From Nannocystis exedens (GTDB lineage: Bacteria; Myxococcota_A; Polyangia; Nannocystales; Nannocystaceae), in NCBI RefSeq assembly GCF_002343915.1, contig NZ_NETK01000001.1, positions 4,784,001 through 4,848,000 on the forward strand: a stretch of DNA of 64,000 nt, in the 5' to 3' direction. Positions 54,519 to 62,366 of this stretch are shown here, one piece after another. A model generated the notes under the pieces. It was not told where the DNA came from and ran no database searches. It saw only the letters and a program-made list of their open reading frames with translations. The first letter of the stretch is position 1. Every line of letters begins with the position of its first letter. The position numbers and the translations under genes were made by a program.

Positions 54519-55604
54519 TCAGCCGCGACGACGGCGACGCAGCCCGAGCAGCAACAGGCCGAGGGCCCAGGGCGGCGGACCGCCGGTGACGCTGCAGGTC
54601 AGCGAGGTGTCGTTCGACGAGGCCGGCTCGCCGGCCGCGACGCGCACGGAGATCTGCGACTCGACCCCGTAGGCCCGCGCGGTGATCTTGCGGAACTCCT
54701 GCTCGGGGTCGTGCTCGTAGATGAACACGTCGCCCGGCTCGGTGAAGCCGCGGTCGGGCAGCGCCCACTCGAAGTCGACGCCGTAGATCGGCTGCTTGTC
54801 CTCGGCGACCGCCTGCGCGACCAAGAGCCACTCGCCGGCGAGCTCGTCGGGCGTGGTGGCGTCGCCGTCGATCAGCTCGACGCCGGCGATCATGCTGCTC
54901 GGCACGCCGTAGATGTCGACCTCCTCGACGAGGTCGTCGCCGAGCCACAGCTCGGCGCTGTGCCGACCCTGGGCGCCGACGCTGACCTGCAACCAGTTGC
55001 GGTTGTCGACCAGCTCGGAGTGACGGATCGTGGCGTCGATCGCGGCGCTGCTGGCGACCTGGATGTCGGTCGAGCCCTGCAGGCGGATGTCTTCGTGCAA
55101 GTACTCGACGGCGAAGGTCGCGGTGCCGCCGACGAGGATCCGCGGGTGCGGCGTCTCGCCGCGGAAGTCGGGGTTGTCGAGGGCGTAGATCGGCGCGGCG
55201 AACAGCTTGGCGCGGGTCGGCCGCTTGACCTCGACGGCGGCGCTGCCACGGATCGCGCCGGAGGTGTCCTTGAGCAGCAGCTCGGTGACGCCCTCGCCGA
55301 CGGCCCCGACCTCGACGACGAGGATGTGCGGGCTCATCTTGTACGGCTCGGCGCGCAGCTGCAGGACCTTGGGGTCCATGCTCTCGACCTTCCAGCCGAC
55401 GAAGTCGGTCTCCTGGTCGTTGTCCTCGACGAACACCTCGAACTGCGCCCCGAGCACGTACGGGGTGCTCAGCTCGTCGCCGTACTCGGCCCGCGGCTTG
55501 AACTCGTACAGCCGGCTGTTGACCGAATCGGAGAAAGTGAACTCGCTGGTACACGCGGCGAGCAACGAGAGGCCGAGGAGCGTGGACGCGACCCGCATAC
55601 CCAC
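54519..55604 (-). CDS. Surface lipoprotein with C-terminal anchoring signal
   Basis: The 361-residue protein starts MGMRVASTLLGLSLLAACTSE (lipobox Cys18). The central part is beta-rich, with Ig-like repeats (VLGAQFEVFVEDNDQ, ILVVEVGAVGEGVTELLLKD, IRGSAAVEVKRP). The end is SLTCSVTGGPPPWALGLLLLG followed by LRRRRRG, that is a Cys, a hydrophobic helix and an Arg cluster, as in MYXO-CTERM or PEP-CTERM-like sorting signals. Having both an N-terminal lipobox and a C-terminal sorting tail is unusual. No function is known. Confidence 0.75.
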   Translation of the reverse strand: MGMRVASTLLGLSLLAACTSEFTFSDSVNSRLYEFKPRAEYGDELSTPYVLGAQFEVFVEDNDQETDFVGWKVESMDPKVLQLRAEPYKMSPHILVVEVGAVGEGVTELLLKDTSGAIRGSAAVEVKRPTRAKLFAAPIYALDNPDFRGETPHPRILVGGTATFAVEYLHEDIRLQGSTDIQVASSAAIDATIRHSELVDNRNWLQVSVGAQGRHSAELWLGDDLVEEVDIYGVPSSMIAGVELIDGDATTPDELAGEWLLVAQAVAEDKQPIYGVDFEWALPDRGFTEPGDVFIYEHDPEQEFRKITARAYGVESQISVRVAAGEPASSNDTSLTCSVTGGPPPWALGLLLLGLRRRRRG

Positions 55605-55755
55605 AAGCTAGTCGGACACGATGACGCGCTCAAGTGCGGCCGGCTGCCAAACTGTCACGCCGGCCGGCGGGCCAGCATGGGGCGGACCACGAGGGCGCCA
55701 CAGTGGGGCGGATCACGCGCAGGCAGGCGGCGGTTTGCGGTAGGGTCCCCGCGCC

Positions 55756-57351
55756 ATGGACACCGCCGCCTCGCCGAAGAGCCTCGCCGCCGCGCGCTCG
55801 ACCATCCCCTGCTCCGACCCGGCCACCGGCGAGTCGCTCGGCGAGGTGCCGGTCATGGACCGCGCCGAGGTCCACGCCCGCCTGGAGCGCGCCCGGGCTG
55901 CGCAGGCCGCGTGGGCGAAGACGAGCTTCGCCCAGCGCCGCCGCGTGGTGCGCCGGATCCTCCAGCACCTGCTCGACCACACCGACGAGCTGTGCCGCCT
56001 CATCAGCCGCGACTCCGGCAAGACGCTCGAGAACGCGACCGTCGAGATGTGGCCGATCTGCGAGATGCTGCGCTGGAACCTGGCCCACGCCGAGCAGGCG
56101 CTCAGGCCGCAGAAGGTCTCGTCCGGCGTGCTCATGCACAAGGCCGCGCGCATCGAGTACCACCCGCTGGGGGTGATCGCGGCGATCTGCCCGTGGAACT
56201 TCCCGCTGCAGAACGTGCTCGCGCCGGCGATCCCGGCGCTGATGGCCGGCAACGCGGCGATGATCAAGGTGTCCGAGTGGACGTCCTGGTCGGCGCCGCG
56301 GATCCAGCAGATCTTCGACGAGGCGCTGCGGGCCGAGGGCCACTCGACCGACCTCGTGCAGCTGATCACCGGCTACGCCGAGACCGGCGCGGCGCTGGTC
56401 GGCGCGGGCGTCGACAAGGTGATCTTCACCGGCTCGATGGCCAACGGCAAGCGCGTGCTGCAGACCGCGGCCGAGACGCTGACGCCGGTGATCCTCGAGC
56501 TCGGCGGCAAGGACCCGATGATCGTGTGCGACGACGCCGACATCCACCAGGCGATCCACAACGCGCTGATCGGGACGTTGACGTCGGCCGGCCAGCTGTG
56601 CATGGCGGCCGAGCGGATCTACGTGTTCGACGCGGTCTACGACGAGTTCGTCGCCGCGGTCGCCCGCATCGTCGGCGGCCTGCGCCAGGGCCCGCCGCTC
56701 GGCGGCGGCACGGTCGACGTCGGGGCGATGACGATGCCGGCCCAGGTCGACATCGTCGAGCGCCTGGTCGCCGACGCGGTCCACCGCGGCGCGCGGATCC
56801 TCGCCGGCGGCAAGCGCGGCCCCGGCGGGCAGTACTTCGAGCCGACGGTGCTGGTCGACGTCGACCACGACATGAAGATCATGCGCGAGGAGACCTTCGG
56901 CCCGGTGATCGCGATCATGCGCGTGCGCTCGGAGGAGGAGGCGATCCGCCTGGCCAACGACTCGGCCTACGGGCTGTCGTCGTCGGTGTTCTCGCGCGAC
57001 CGCGCCCGCGCCGAGCGGATCGCCCGCCAGATCGTCGCCGGCTCGACGGTGATCAACGACTTCGCCATGCACTACATGGCCCACGAGCTGCCGTTCGGCG
57101 GCGTGCGCGGCTCGGGCTTCGGCCGCCTCAACGGCCCCGAGGGCCTGCGCGGGCTGTCCAACGTCAAGGCCGTGATCACCGACCGCCTGCCGATCCACGC
57201 CGCCGTCGAGATGTACCCGGTCCGCCCCGGCACCTACGAGCAGGGCAAGGCGATCCTCCACATCCTCTACAGCACGAGCCTGGCCGGCCGCGCGCGCGGG
57301 CTCGTCGACATGGGCAAGGCGCTGTGGAAGCGCGCGACGGCCGGGAAGTAG
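55756..57351 (+). CDS. NAD(P)-dependent aldehyde dehydrogenase
   Basis: Oxidises an aldehyde to the acid. The 531-residue protein (family 480-500) has the Asn of ICPWNFPLQNVLAPAIPALM, the GxxxxG cofactor loop IFTGSMANGKRVLQ, the Glu of VILELGGKDP, and catalytic Cys282 in SAGQLCMAAERIY. The end has ELPFGGVRGSGFGRLNGPEGL and then about 60 extra residues (MYPVRPGTYEQGKAILHILY) with an amphipathic or membrane-binding look, as in fatty-aldehyde dehydrogenases. Substrate is unknown. It is followed at 15 bp by a membrane protein gene. Confidence 0.93.
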   Translation: MDTAASPKSLAAARSTIPCSDPATGESLGEVPVMDRAEVHARLERARAAQAAWAKTSFAQRRRVVRRILQHLLDHTDELCRLISRDSGKTLENATVEMWPICEMLRWNLAHAEQALRPQKVSSGVLMHKAARIEYHPLGVIAAICPWNFPLQNVLAPAIPALMAGNAAMIKVSEWTSWSAPRIQQIFDEALRAEGHSTDLVQLITGYAETGAALVGAGVDKVIFTGSMANGKRVLQTAAETLTPVILELGGKDPMIVCDDADIHQAIHNALIGTLTSAGQLCMAAERIYVFDAVYDEFVAAVARIVGGLRQGPPLGGGTVDVGAMTMPAQVDIVERLVADAVHRGARILAGGKRGPGGQYFEPTVLVDVDHDMKIMREETFGPVIAIMRVRSEEEAIRLANDSAYGLSSSVFSRDRARAERIARQIVAGSTVINDFAMHYMAHELPFGGVRGSGFGRLNGPEGLRGLSNVKAVITDRLPIHAAVEMYPVRPGTYEQGKAILHILYSTSLAGRARGLVDMGKALWKRATAGK

Positions 57352-57364
57352 CTGCCTCTGAGGA

Positions 57365-57382
57365 CATGCTCGCAAGGGCATG
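57365..57382. repeat. CATG14 unit carrying a start codon
   Basis: CATGCTC-GCAA-GGGCATG, with the next CATG half-site at 57379. The ATG at 57366 within the first half-site is the first usable start of the downstream membrane protein. Confidence 0.7.
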
Positions 57383-58328
57383 TCGCGGCGGGGCGCTGGT
57401 CCTCCTGGCCGCCGGCTGGGCCGCCCTCCGCCTGCAGATGAACGGCGAGTACAAGGGCGCCACGTGGGCGCAGATCGCCGAATTCACCGCGCCGCTGCCG
57501 TTCGGCCACCGGCCGCTGATGTCGCTCGTCGCCTGGCCGCTGCGCGCGGCGACCGACTGGCCGCTGGCGCTGGTGTGGGGCGCGCTCGAGGCCGCGGCCG
57601 CGCTGGCGCTGTGGTTCGCCCTGCGCGCTGCGCTGCGCCCGCTCGTGGGTGCGCGATGGGACATGTTCTTCGCGACATGTTTCTTCGCGCTGCTGGCGTT
57701 CCCGTTGCTGCTGAAGCACAAGTGGGCGGTGTTCTACCCGTGGGACACGCCGGCGATGGCGTTCACCGCGGGCGGCCTGGCGCTGGTGGCCAGCCGGCGG
57801 TTCGCCGCGGCGACGGCGCTGTGCTTCGTCGCCGCGCTGAACCGCGAGAGCGCGGCGCTGATCCCGGCGGCCGCGCTGGCGCTGCACGTCGGGCTCTCGA
57901 GACATGTCCTGAGGGACATTTTCGAGGTGATCCGGCCGGTGCTGGCGATGACGGCCGCGGTGGCCGCGGCGCGCCTGGCGGTCGCGCTCGCGCTGCCCGA
58001 CAACCCCGGGCCCGCGCTGCACTTCGCCCTCGGAAAGAACACGCCGCGGTGGCTGCACAACCTCGAGTGGCTGGCGGAGCCGGTCCACTGGTTGTGGCTG
58101 CCGATGTACTTCGCGCTGCTGCCGCTGGCGTGGGTGCTGCTCTGGAAGAGAATTCCGGCCGAGCACCGGCGGCTCGCCCTGGTCGCGCTGGCGTGGTTCT
58201 TCGGGCTGATGCTGGTCGCCAACATCTACGAGCCGCGCGTCTACGGCGAGATCCTCGTGCTCCTCTACGTCCCCGTCGCGGCGGCGGCGTGCCGCTGGCT
58301 GCGCGCTGATACACTGGGCGCGGCATGA
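57366..58328 (+). CDS. Multi-pass membrane protein
   Basis: The 320-residue protein begins MLARACRGGALVLLAAGWAAL, and the ATG lies inside a CATG14 palindrome 14 bp after the aldehyde dehydrogenase stop. It has seven or eight hydrophobic segments (LVWGALEAAAALALWFAL, FFALLAFPLLLKHKWAVFYP, LVALAWFFGLMLVANIYEP) and charged loops with YPWDTPAMAF, ALNRESAALIPAAAL and YEPRVYGEIL. It reminds me of GT-C type glycosyltransferase or DUF-type exporters (NRESA and PRxYGEIL are found in such proteins), but I cannot name the family. Two further CATG14 units (57662, 57903) are read in frame. It overlaps the next gene in an ATGA. Confidence 0.68.
   Translation: MLARACRGGALVLLAAGWAALRLQMNGEYKGATWAQIAEFTAPLPFGHRPLMSLVAWPLRAATDWPLALVWGALEAAAALALWFALRAALRPLVGARWDMFFATCFFALLAFPLLLKHKWAVFYPWDTPAMAFTAGGLALVASRRFAAATALCFVAALNRESAALIPAAALALHVGLSRHVLRDIFEVIRPVLAMTAAVAAARLAVALALPDNPGPALHFALGKNTPRWLHNLEWLAEPVHWLWLPMYFALLPLAWVLLWKRIPAEHRRLALVALAWFFGLMLVANIYEPRVYGEILVLLYVPVAAAACRWLRADTLGAA
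57662..57679. repeat. CATG14 unit inside a membrane-protein gene
   Basis: CATGTTC-TTCG-CGACATG with another half-site CATGTTT at 57676. In frame it encodes DMFFATCFFAL, hydrophobic residues compatible with a membrane segment. Confidence 0.6.
57903..57920. repeat. CATG14 unit inside a membrane-protein gene
   Basis: CATGTCC-TGAG-GGACATT; six of seven arm pairs. In frame it encodes RHVLRDIFEV in a loop. Confidence 0.6.
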
Positions 58329-59092
58329 CCAAGATCGAGCTGACGCCGGCCCAGAAGCTGGAGATCTTCGAGGAGTACCAGCGACGCATGCGCAGCTGCG
58401 TGCCGTGGGACGCGGCGATGAAGTGGGCGCCCGAGCTCAACATCGTCGGCGCGTCGTACCGGCCCTTCATCGCCTTCCCGGAGCTGGCGCCGAGCGACGC
58501 GCCGGTGGCCGAGCTCAACCCGGCCGAGCACGCCGACTCGCCGAACAAGCTGTTCCGCTACTGCATCCGCCTGCACCGCGCGGGTCGTCGCCTGCTGACA
58601 TGGTGGGGCTCGCAGACGGGCTCGGTGATCTTCGACAGCGACGTGCCGATCCCGGCGATCTTCCAGTGCCGCGAGGGCGAGCCGGGGCTGTGGAACGAGT
58701 CGCCGTGGATGTCGCTGACGCCGGCCGAGCTGATCACGCTGCGCGAGGGCACGCGCCTGGCCAAGGGTCGTGTGGTGATCGCCGGCCTCGGCCTTGGCCA
58801 TCAGCTGATCGAGGTGTCGCGCCGACTGCAGGTCAAGGAGGTGGTGCTGGTCGAGCTCAGCCAGGAGCTGGTCGACTTCTATCTGCCGAAGATCCGCCCG
58901 CACTTGAAAAAACGGCTGACGGTGATCGTGGGCGACGCGTTCGCGGTCCTGCCGACGCTCGCGGCCGACGTCGCGCTGGTCGACATTTTTCCGAACTACG
59001 GCGGCAACGAGGCGGCGATGCTCGAGCTCCGCCGGCGCTGCCCGAAGATCAAGAAGCTGTGGGGCTGGGGCACGGCGACGATGTCGCTGTGA
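58325..59092 (+). CDS. Rossmann-fold (methyltransferase/spermidine-synthase-like) protein
   Basis: The 255-residue protein starts at ATG 58325, overlapping the upstream stop by 4 nt. Its second half has GRVVIAGLGLGHQLIEVSRRL, VKEVVLVELSQELVDFYLPKI, RLTVIVGDAFAVLPTLAADVALVDIF, which is the order of SAM-binding or spermidine-synthase motifs I to IV. The first half (FEEYQRRMRSCVPWDAAMKW, LTWWGSQTGSVIFDSDVPIP) is unfamiliar. Catalytic residues of spermidine synthase cannot be located. It is probably a methyltransferase of unknown substrate, co-transcribed with the membrane protein. Confidence 0.7.
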   Translation: MTKIELTPAQKLEIFEEYQRRMRSCVPWDAAMKWAPELNIVGASYRPFIAFPELAPSDAPVAELNPAEHADSPNKLFRYCIRLHRAGRRLLTWWGSQTGSVIFDSDVPIPAIFQCREGEPGLWNESPWMSLTPAELITLREGTRLAKGRVVIAGLGLGHQLIEVSRRLQVKEVVLVELSQELVDFYLPKIRPHLKKRLTVIVGDAFAVLPTLAADVALVDIFPNYGGNEAAMLELRRRCPKIKKLWGWGTATMSL

Positions 59093-59432
59093 CTCCTGGA
59101 GCCGGGGCCGTTGAGCTGCGGTCGAGAAGGGCGAGCGACAGACGCTTACCTGCCTCATGAGGCATGTGGCGTCGGCCCGTCGATGCAGCTCTGGTCGACG
59201 GAACGAGGCCGTGCTTCGCCGCCGCGCTCCTCGTTCGCAATCGCGAGGCGACGACGGAGGATGTCCGCACGCGCGGCGCATCCACCGGCGTCGCGCGCTG
59301 CGACCGGCGGCACGGACGCGGCGAGAGCGGCGAGCTCGGCGCCGCTGCGACTCGGAGCGCCTTCTCGCGCGCGGGTCGAGTGGTTGGCCAGACAGGAGCG
59401 AGCGGCTAGTATCACGGCGTTTTGGAGGGGGC
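59093..59432. other. Intergenic region with one palindromic unit
   Basis: About 340 bp between two plus-strand genes with a CATG14 unit at 59149-59166. Frames here are Arg/Ala/Ser-rich and not gene-like. The last bases (59421-59428, GGAGGGGG-like) are the ribosome-binding site of the next gene. Confidence 0.45.
59149..59166. repeat. CATG14 unit, intergenic
   Basis: CCTGCCT-CATG-AGGCATG, six of seven arm positions paired, 57 bp after the methyltransferase-like gene; it may serve as its terminator. Confidence 0.5.
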
Positions 59433-60473
59433 ATGAGTCTGGCCGAACGAGCTGCTCGTGTCGCTGCGATCGCACGCGCCGCGACCAGCGACGCCGACGC
59501 GGCGGCGCAAGTGATGGCCGCGCTGAAGAGCGACGGCGGTGACGCGGTGGAGGCCGGGCTTACGGCGCTGCTGCAGCTGTCGGACGACCGCGAACGCGAC
59601 GACTGGACGCTCGCCGGCGCGTTCGCGCAGATCTCCGCGCTCGCCGGCGAGGTGCTGGGCGTGGCGCGCGCCGGGGTGTGGCTGTTCGCGGCCGATCACG
59701 CGGCGATCGAGTGCGCCGACATGTTCGAGTCGGCGACGCGCACCCACTCGCGCGGGGCAATGCTTGAGCGCAAGGATTTTCCGATCTACTTCGATGCGCT
59801 CGAGGCCGTGCGCGTGCTGGCGGCCGACGACGCCAACGAGGACCCGCGCACGCGCGAGTTCTCGGCGATCTATTTCAAGGAGCACGGCGTGGCCGCCACG
59901 CTCGACGCGCCGGTGCGCCGCCGGGGCGGCTTCGCGGGGCTCATCTGCTGCGAGCACGTCGGCCGGCCGCGACCGTGGCGCGACGACGAGAAGATGTTCG
60001 TCGCGGCGCTGGCCGACGCGGTGACGATCTCGCTCGAGACGGCGGAGCGCCGCGCGGCCGAGCAGGACCTCAAGCACCAGTTGGCGCTGGTCGAGGCCCA
60101 GCAGACGGCGATCGCCCGCCTGTCGTCGCCGGTGCTCGAGGTGTGGGACGGCGTGCTGGCGGTGCCGCTGATCGGCGGCTTCAACGCGGAGCGCCGCAGC
60201 GCGGTGATGGAGGCCCTGCTCGACGCCGTCAGCCGCCAGCGCGCGCGCCACGTGCTGCTCGACTTGACCGGCGTCGACGCGATCGACACCGCCACCGCCG
60301 ACGCGCTGATCAAGCTGGTCCACGCGGTCCGGCTGCTCGGGACCCACTGCATCGTCTCGGGCATCACGCCGGAGGTCGCGCAGGCGCTGGTGGGCCTCGG
60401 CGTCGACCTGTCCGACCTGCAGACGACGCGCACGCTGAAGACGGCGCTCGAGCTGTGCATGCGGCGGCGGTGA
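59433..60473 (+). CDS. GAF-STAS regulatory protein (RsbR-like)
   Basis: ATG 59433 is preceded by TTTGGAGGGGG, a strong ribosome-binding site. The 346-residue product has a GAF sensor (about 55-200: GVARAGVWLFAADHAAIEC, DAPVRRRGGFAGLICCEH), a coiled-coil linker (EQDLKHQLALVEAQQTAIARLS), and a STAS domain (about 230-346) with SPVLEVWDGVLAVPLIGGF, HVLLDLTGVDAIDTATADALI and GTHCIVSGITPEVAQALVGLG. The order resembles RsbR stressosome scaffold proteins; a phospho-acceptor Thr/Ser is plausible in the STAS domain. The partner kinase/phosphatase is not adjacent. Confidence 0.87.
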   Translation: MSLAERAARVAAIARAATSDADAAAQVMAALKSDGGDAVEAGLTALLQLSDDRERDDWTLAGAFAQISALAGEVLGVARAGVWLFAADHAAIECADMFESATRTHSRGAMLERKDFPIYFDALEAVRVLAADDANEDPRTREFSAIYFKEHGVAATLDAPVRRRGGFAGLICCEHVGRPRPWRDDEKMFVAALADAVTISLETAERRAAEQDLKHQLALVEAQQTAIARLSSPVLEVWDGVLAVPLIGGFNAERRSAVMEALLDAVSRQRARHVLLDLTGVDAIDTATADALIKLVHAVRLLGTHCIVSGITPEVAQALVGLGVDLSDLQTTRTLKTALELCMRRR

Positions 60474-60491
60474 GCGGGCGCGGCCGGGTTT

Positions 60492-60578
60492 CCTGTCCAT
60501 CAGGACAGGTCGACGAGAACCCAGCGCCGGGTCGGTCCCGACCAATCATGCTCCTCAGGACATGCTCTTGAGGACACG
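60492..60578. repeat. CATG14 array between convergent genes
   Basis: CCTGTCC-ATCA-GGACAGG at 60492-60509 is a perfect palindrome. A second group has CATG at 60547 and 60561 and CACG at 60575, 14 bp apart (CATGCTC-CTCA-GGACATG, CATGCTC-TTGA-GGACACG). The second group overlaps the 3' end of the radical SAM gene and encodes its last residues (LLRRVLKSMS). Confidence 0.75.
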
Positions 60579-61496
60579 TCGCAGGAGGTCGGGCGCGCCG
60601 TGGGCGGTGAGGCGGCCGGCGGCGTCGATCTGCAGCTCGACGTGATCGCGGCCGCGCCACAGCGCCGGGTCGGCGTGGCGCGGCGTGAGGTGGACGATCT
60701 GCTGGTTGGTCGAGCCGATCCACCGCCGGCCGTCGGGCGGCTCGCGGCGGCGCGCGTCGAAGCGGCCGTCGACGAGCGTGTCGGCGGCGTCGAGCAGCGC
60801 GCGGGCCTCGGGCATGGCCTGCAGCTCGGCGTGGGTGCGACCGGTGAACACGAGGGTGCCCAGGCCGAGGGCGCGGGCGGCCCGGCACAGCGCGGCGACG
60901 GCCTCGGCCTGCTCGCTCGGTTCGCCGCCCAGCACGGTGAGGCCGGTGATCGCGTGGACGTCCCGGGCCACGCGCAGCTCGTCCGCCAGCGACGCCACGG
61001 CCAGGGACTCGCCGCCGTCGCGGGCGAAGAGCTCGGGGTTGCAGCAGCCGGGACAGCGCAGGTCGCAGCCCTGCACCCACACCGCGAACCGGCGCCCCGG
61101 GCCCTCGGCCTCGGTGCAGGCGACCCGGGCGGCGACGCGGAGCCGAGGCTCGCCGCCGCGCTCGCGTCCGCGCGACGGTGAGTCCGCGTGGGAATCACAT
61201 GTCGTTTCGGACAGCGAGCTCGCGGGCGGTTGCCCGGCCGAGGGAGCAGGTGTCCCTGCGGACATGTCGCTCGCCGGGAGCCTCGACCGGGGGCGCATCG
61301 CCGCCGCTCCCGGAGGAGCTGTTGCTCCGGACAGGACGATCGCCGCCGACCGCGCGGCCGGAGCGGCCCTGCTCGCCCCCGACCGCCGCGGAAGCTGCTT
61401 TTCCGCCGGCATCTTGCGCGTCACGGCGTTCACGACCCGGGTGGGGTCGGCCGATGCGGCGGGGTCGCTCGCCGGTGAGGATGGCTCTTCGGACAT
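60555..61496 (-). CDS. Radical SAM protein of the NrdG-like (4Fe-4S single cluster) type
   Basis: The start is uncertain. ATG 61496 follows the upstream stop by 1 nt and gives 313 residues, but the first 115 are low-complexity Ser/Pro/Ala. The conserved core begins near RLRVAARVACTEAEGPGRRF and has the cluster-binding motif QGCDLRCPGCCNP (Cys145, 149 and 152), then GLTVLGGEPSEQAEAVAALC and STNQQIVHLTPRH. It resembles activating enzymes of anaerobic ribonucleotide reductase and related 4Fe-4S single-cluster proteins; no nrdD is in the window. Four CATG14 units lie in the N-terminal extension. It is coupled to the pseudouridine synthase gene. Confidence 0.8.
   Translation of the reverse strand: MSEEPSSPASDPAASADPTRVVNAVTRKMPAEKQLPRRSGASRAAPAARSAAIVLSGATAPPGAAAMRPRSRLPASDMSAGTPAPSAGQPPASSLSETTCDSHADSPSRGRERGGEPRLRVAARVACTEAEGPGRRFAVWVQGCDLRCPGCCNPELFARDGGESLAVASLADELRVARDVHAITGLTVLGGEPSEQAEAVAALCRAARALGLGTLVFTGRTHAELQAMPEARALLDAADTLVDGRFDARRREPPDGRRWIGSTNQQIVHLTPRHADPALWRGRDHVELQIDAAGRLTAHGAPDLLRRVLKSMS
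61198..61335. repeat. Cluster of three CATG14 units in the radical SAM N-terminal extension
   Basis: CATGTCG-TTTC-GGACAGC at 61198, GGTGTCC-CTGC-GGACATG at 61249 and GCTGTTG-CTCC-GGACAGG at 61318; a fourth, GATGGCT-CTTC-GGACATG, lies at 61480-61497 and contains the start codon. Confidence 0.55.
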
Positions 61497-61497
61497 G

Positions 61498-62304
61498 TCA
61501 CTCGTCCTCGAGCAGCGGGTCGACAGGCACGTCCTCGGCGGCCTCGCCCGGGGTCAGAGGCGCCGGGTGGAGCGTGCCGGCGAACAGGGCGTGCAGGTCG
61601 ATCTCGCGGTGCTCGCCGGCGGGCAGGTCGCGCGGGAGCTCGAGCGGGCCGAACGAGACGCGGCACAGGCCGAGGACCTCGGCGCCGAGGGCGGCGAAGA
61701 TCCGCCGGACCTCGTGGAACTTGCCGGAGGCGATCGTGATGCTCGCCAGCGCACCTGTCCCTTCGGGCACGTGAAGGCCGGGGTGGACCTCGCCCTCGGC
61801 GAGCGGACGGAGCTCGAGGATCTCGGGGCGATGGCCGTCGTCGAGCTCGAGCTCGGGCGGCGGCGCGCGCCACGGGCCGGTCAGGGCGGCCTGGTAGGTG
61901 CGGCGCACGGCGTAGCGCGGGTGGGTCAGCCGGTGCAGCAGGGCGCCCTCGGTGGTCCACAGCAACAGGCCGGAGGTGTCGAGGTCGAGGCGACCGACGG
62001 CCCGGAGATCGCGCCCGAGCGGCGCGTCGCGGACCAGCTCGTAGGCGGTGCGGTGGCGATCGTCGCGCAGCGCCGTGACCACGCCGACCGGCTTGTGCTG
62101 CAGGAGGTGATAGCGGACCCGCAGCACCCGCGGCTCGTCGTCGAAGATCACCGTCCGCGGCAGGGCGCTCGGCGCGATCTTCAGCCCCGGGTCCTTCAGC
62201 GGTTCGCCCTCCGGCGTCCGCACCCGCCCGGCGCGGACGGCCCGGGTCACCTGCCCGCGCGACAGGCCGAAGTTGTGGGCGATGAGAAGGTCGAGCCGCG
62301 GCAC
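61498..62304 (-). CDS. rRNA pseudouridine synthase (RsuA/RluB family)
   Basis: Isomerises a uridine in rRNA. The 268-residue protein begins with an S4-like RNA-binding domain (MPRLDLLIAHNFGLSRGQVTRAVRAGRV), followed by the catalytic domain with HLLQHKPVGVVTALRDD, the signature AVGRLDLDTSGLLLWTTEG with catalytic Asp107, RRTYQAALTG and ASGKFHEVRRIFAALG. Length and order fit RsuA/RluB/RluE members; the exact target uridine is not decidable. It is followed after 1 nt by the radical SAM gene. A CATG14 unit (CCTGTCC-CTTC-GGGCACG) at 61754 encodes HVPEGTGA. Confidence 0.9.
   Translation of the reverse strand: MPRLDLLIAHNFGLSRGQVTRAVRAGRVRTPEGEPLKDPGLKIAPSALPRTVIFDDEPRVLRVRYHLLQHKPVGVVTALRDDRHRTAYELVRDAPLGRDLRAVGRLDLDTSGLLLWTTEGALLHRLTHPRYAVRRTYQAALTGPWRAPPPELELDDGHRPEILELRPLAEGEVHPGLHVPEGTGALASITIASGKFHEVRRIFAALGAEVLGLCRVSFGPLELPRDLPAGEHREIDLHALFAGTLHPAPLTPGEAAEDVPVDPLLEDE
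61754..61771. repeat. CATG14 unit inside the pseudouridine synthase gene
   Basis: CCTGTCC-CTTC-GGGCACG, two arm mismatches; CACG begins 14 bp after CCTG. Read in frame just before the conserved ASGKFHEVRR motif. Confidence 0.5.
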
Positions 62305-62366
62305 CCCCGAAGCCTAACCTCGCCGCGCTCGCCACACCGACGAAAAGCGCGATAGTCTCGCGGCGC

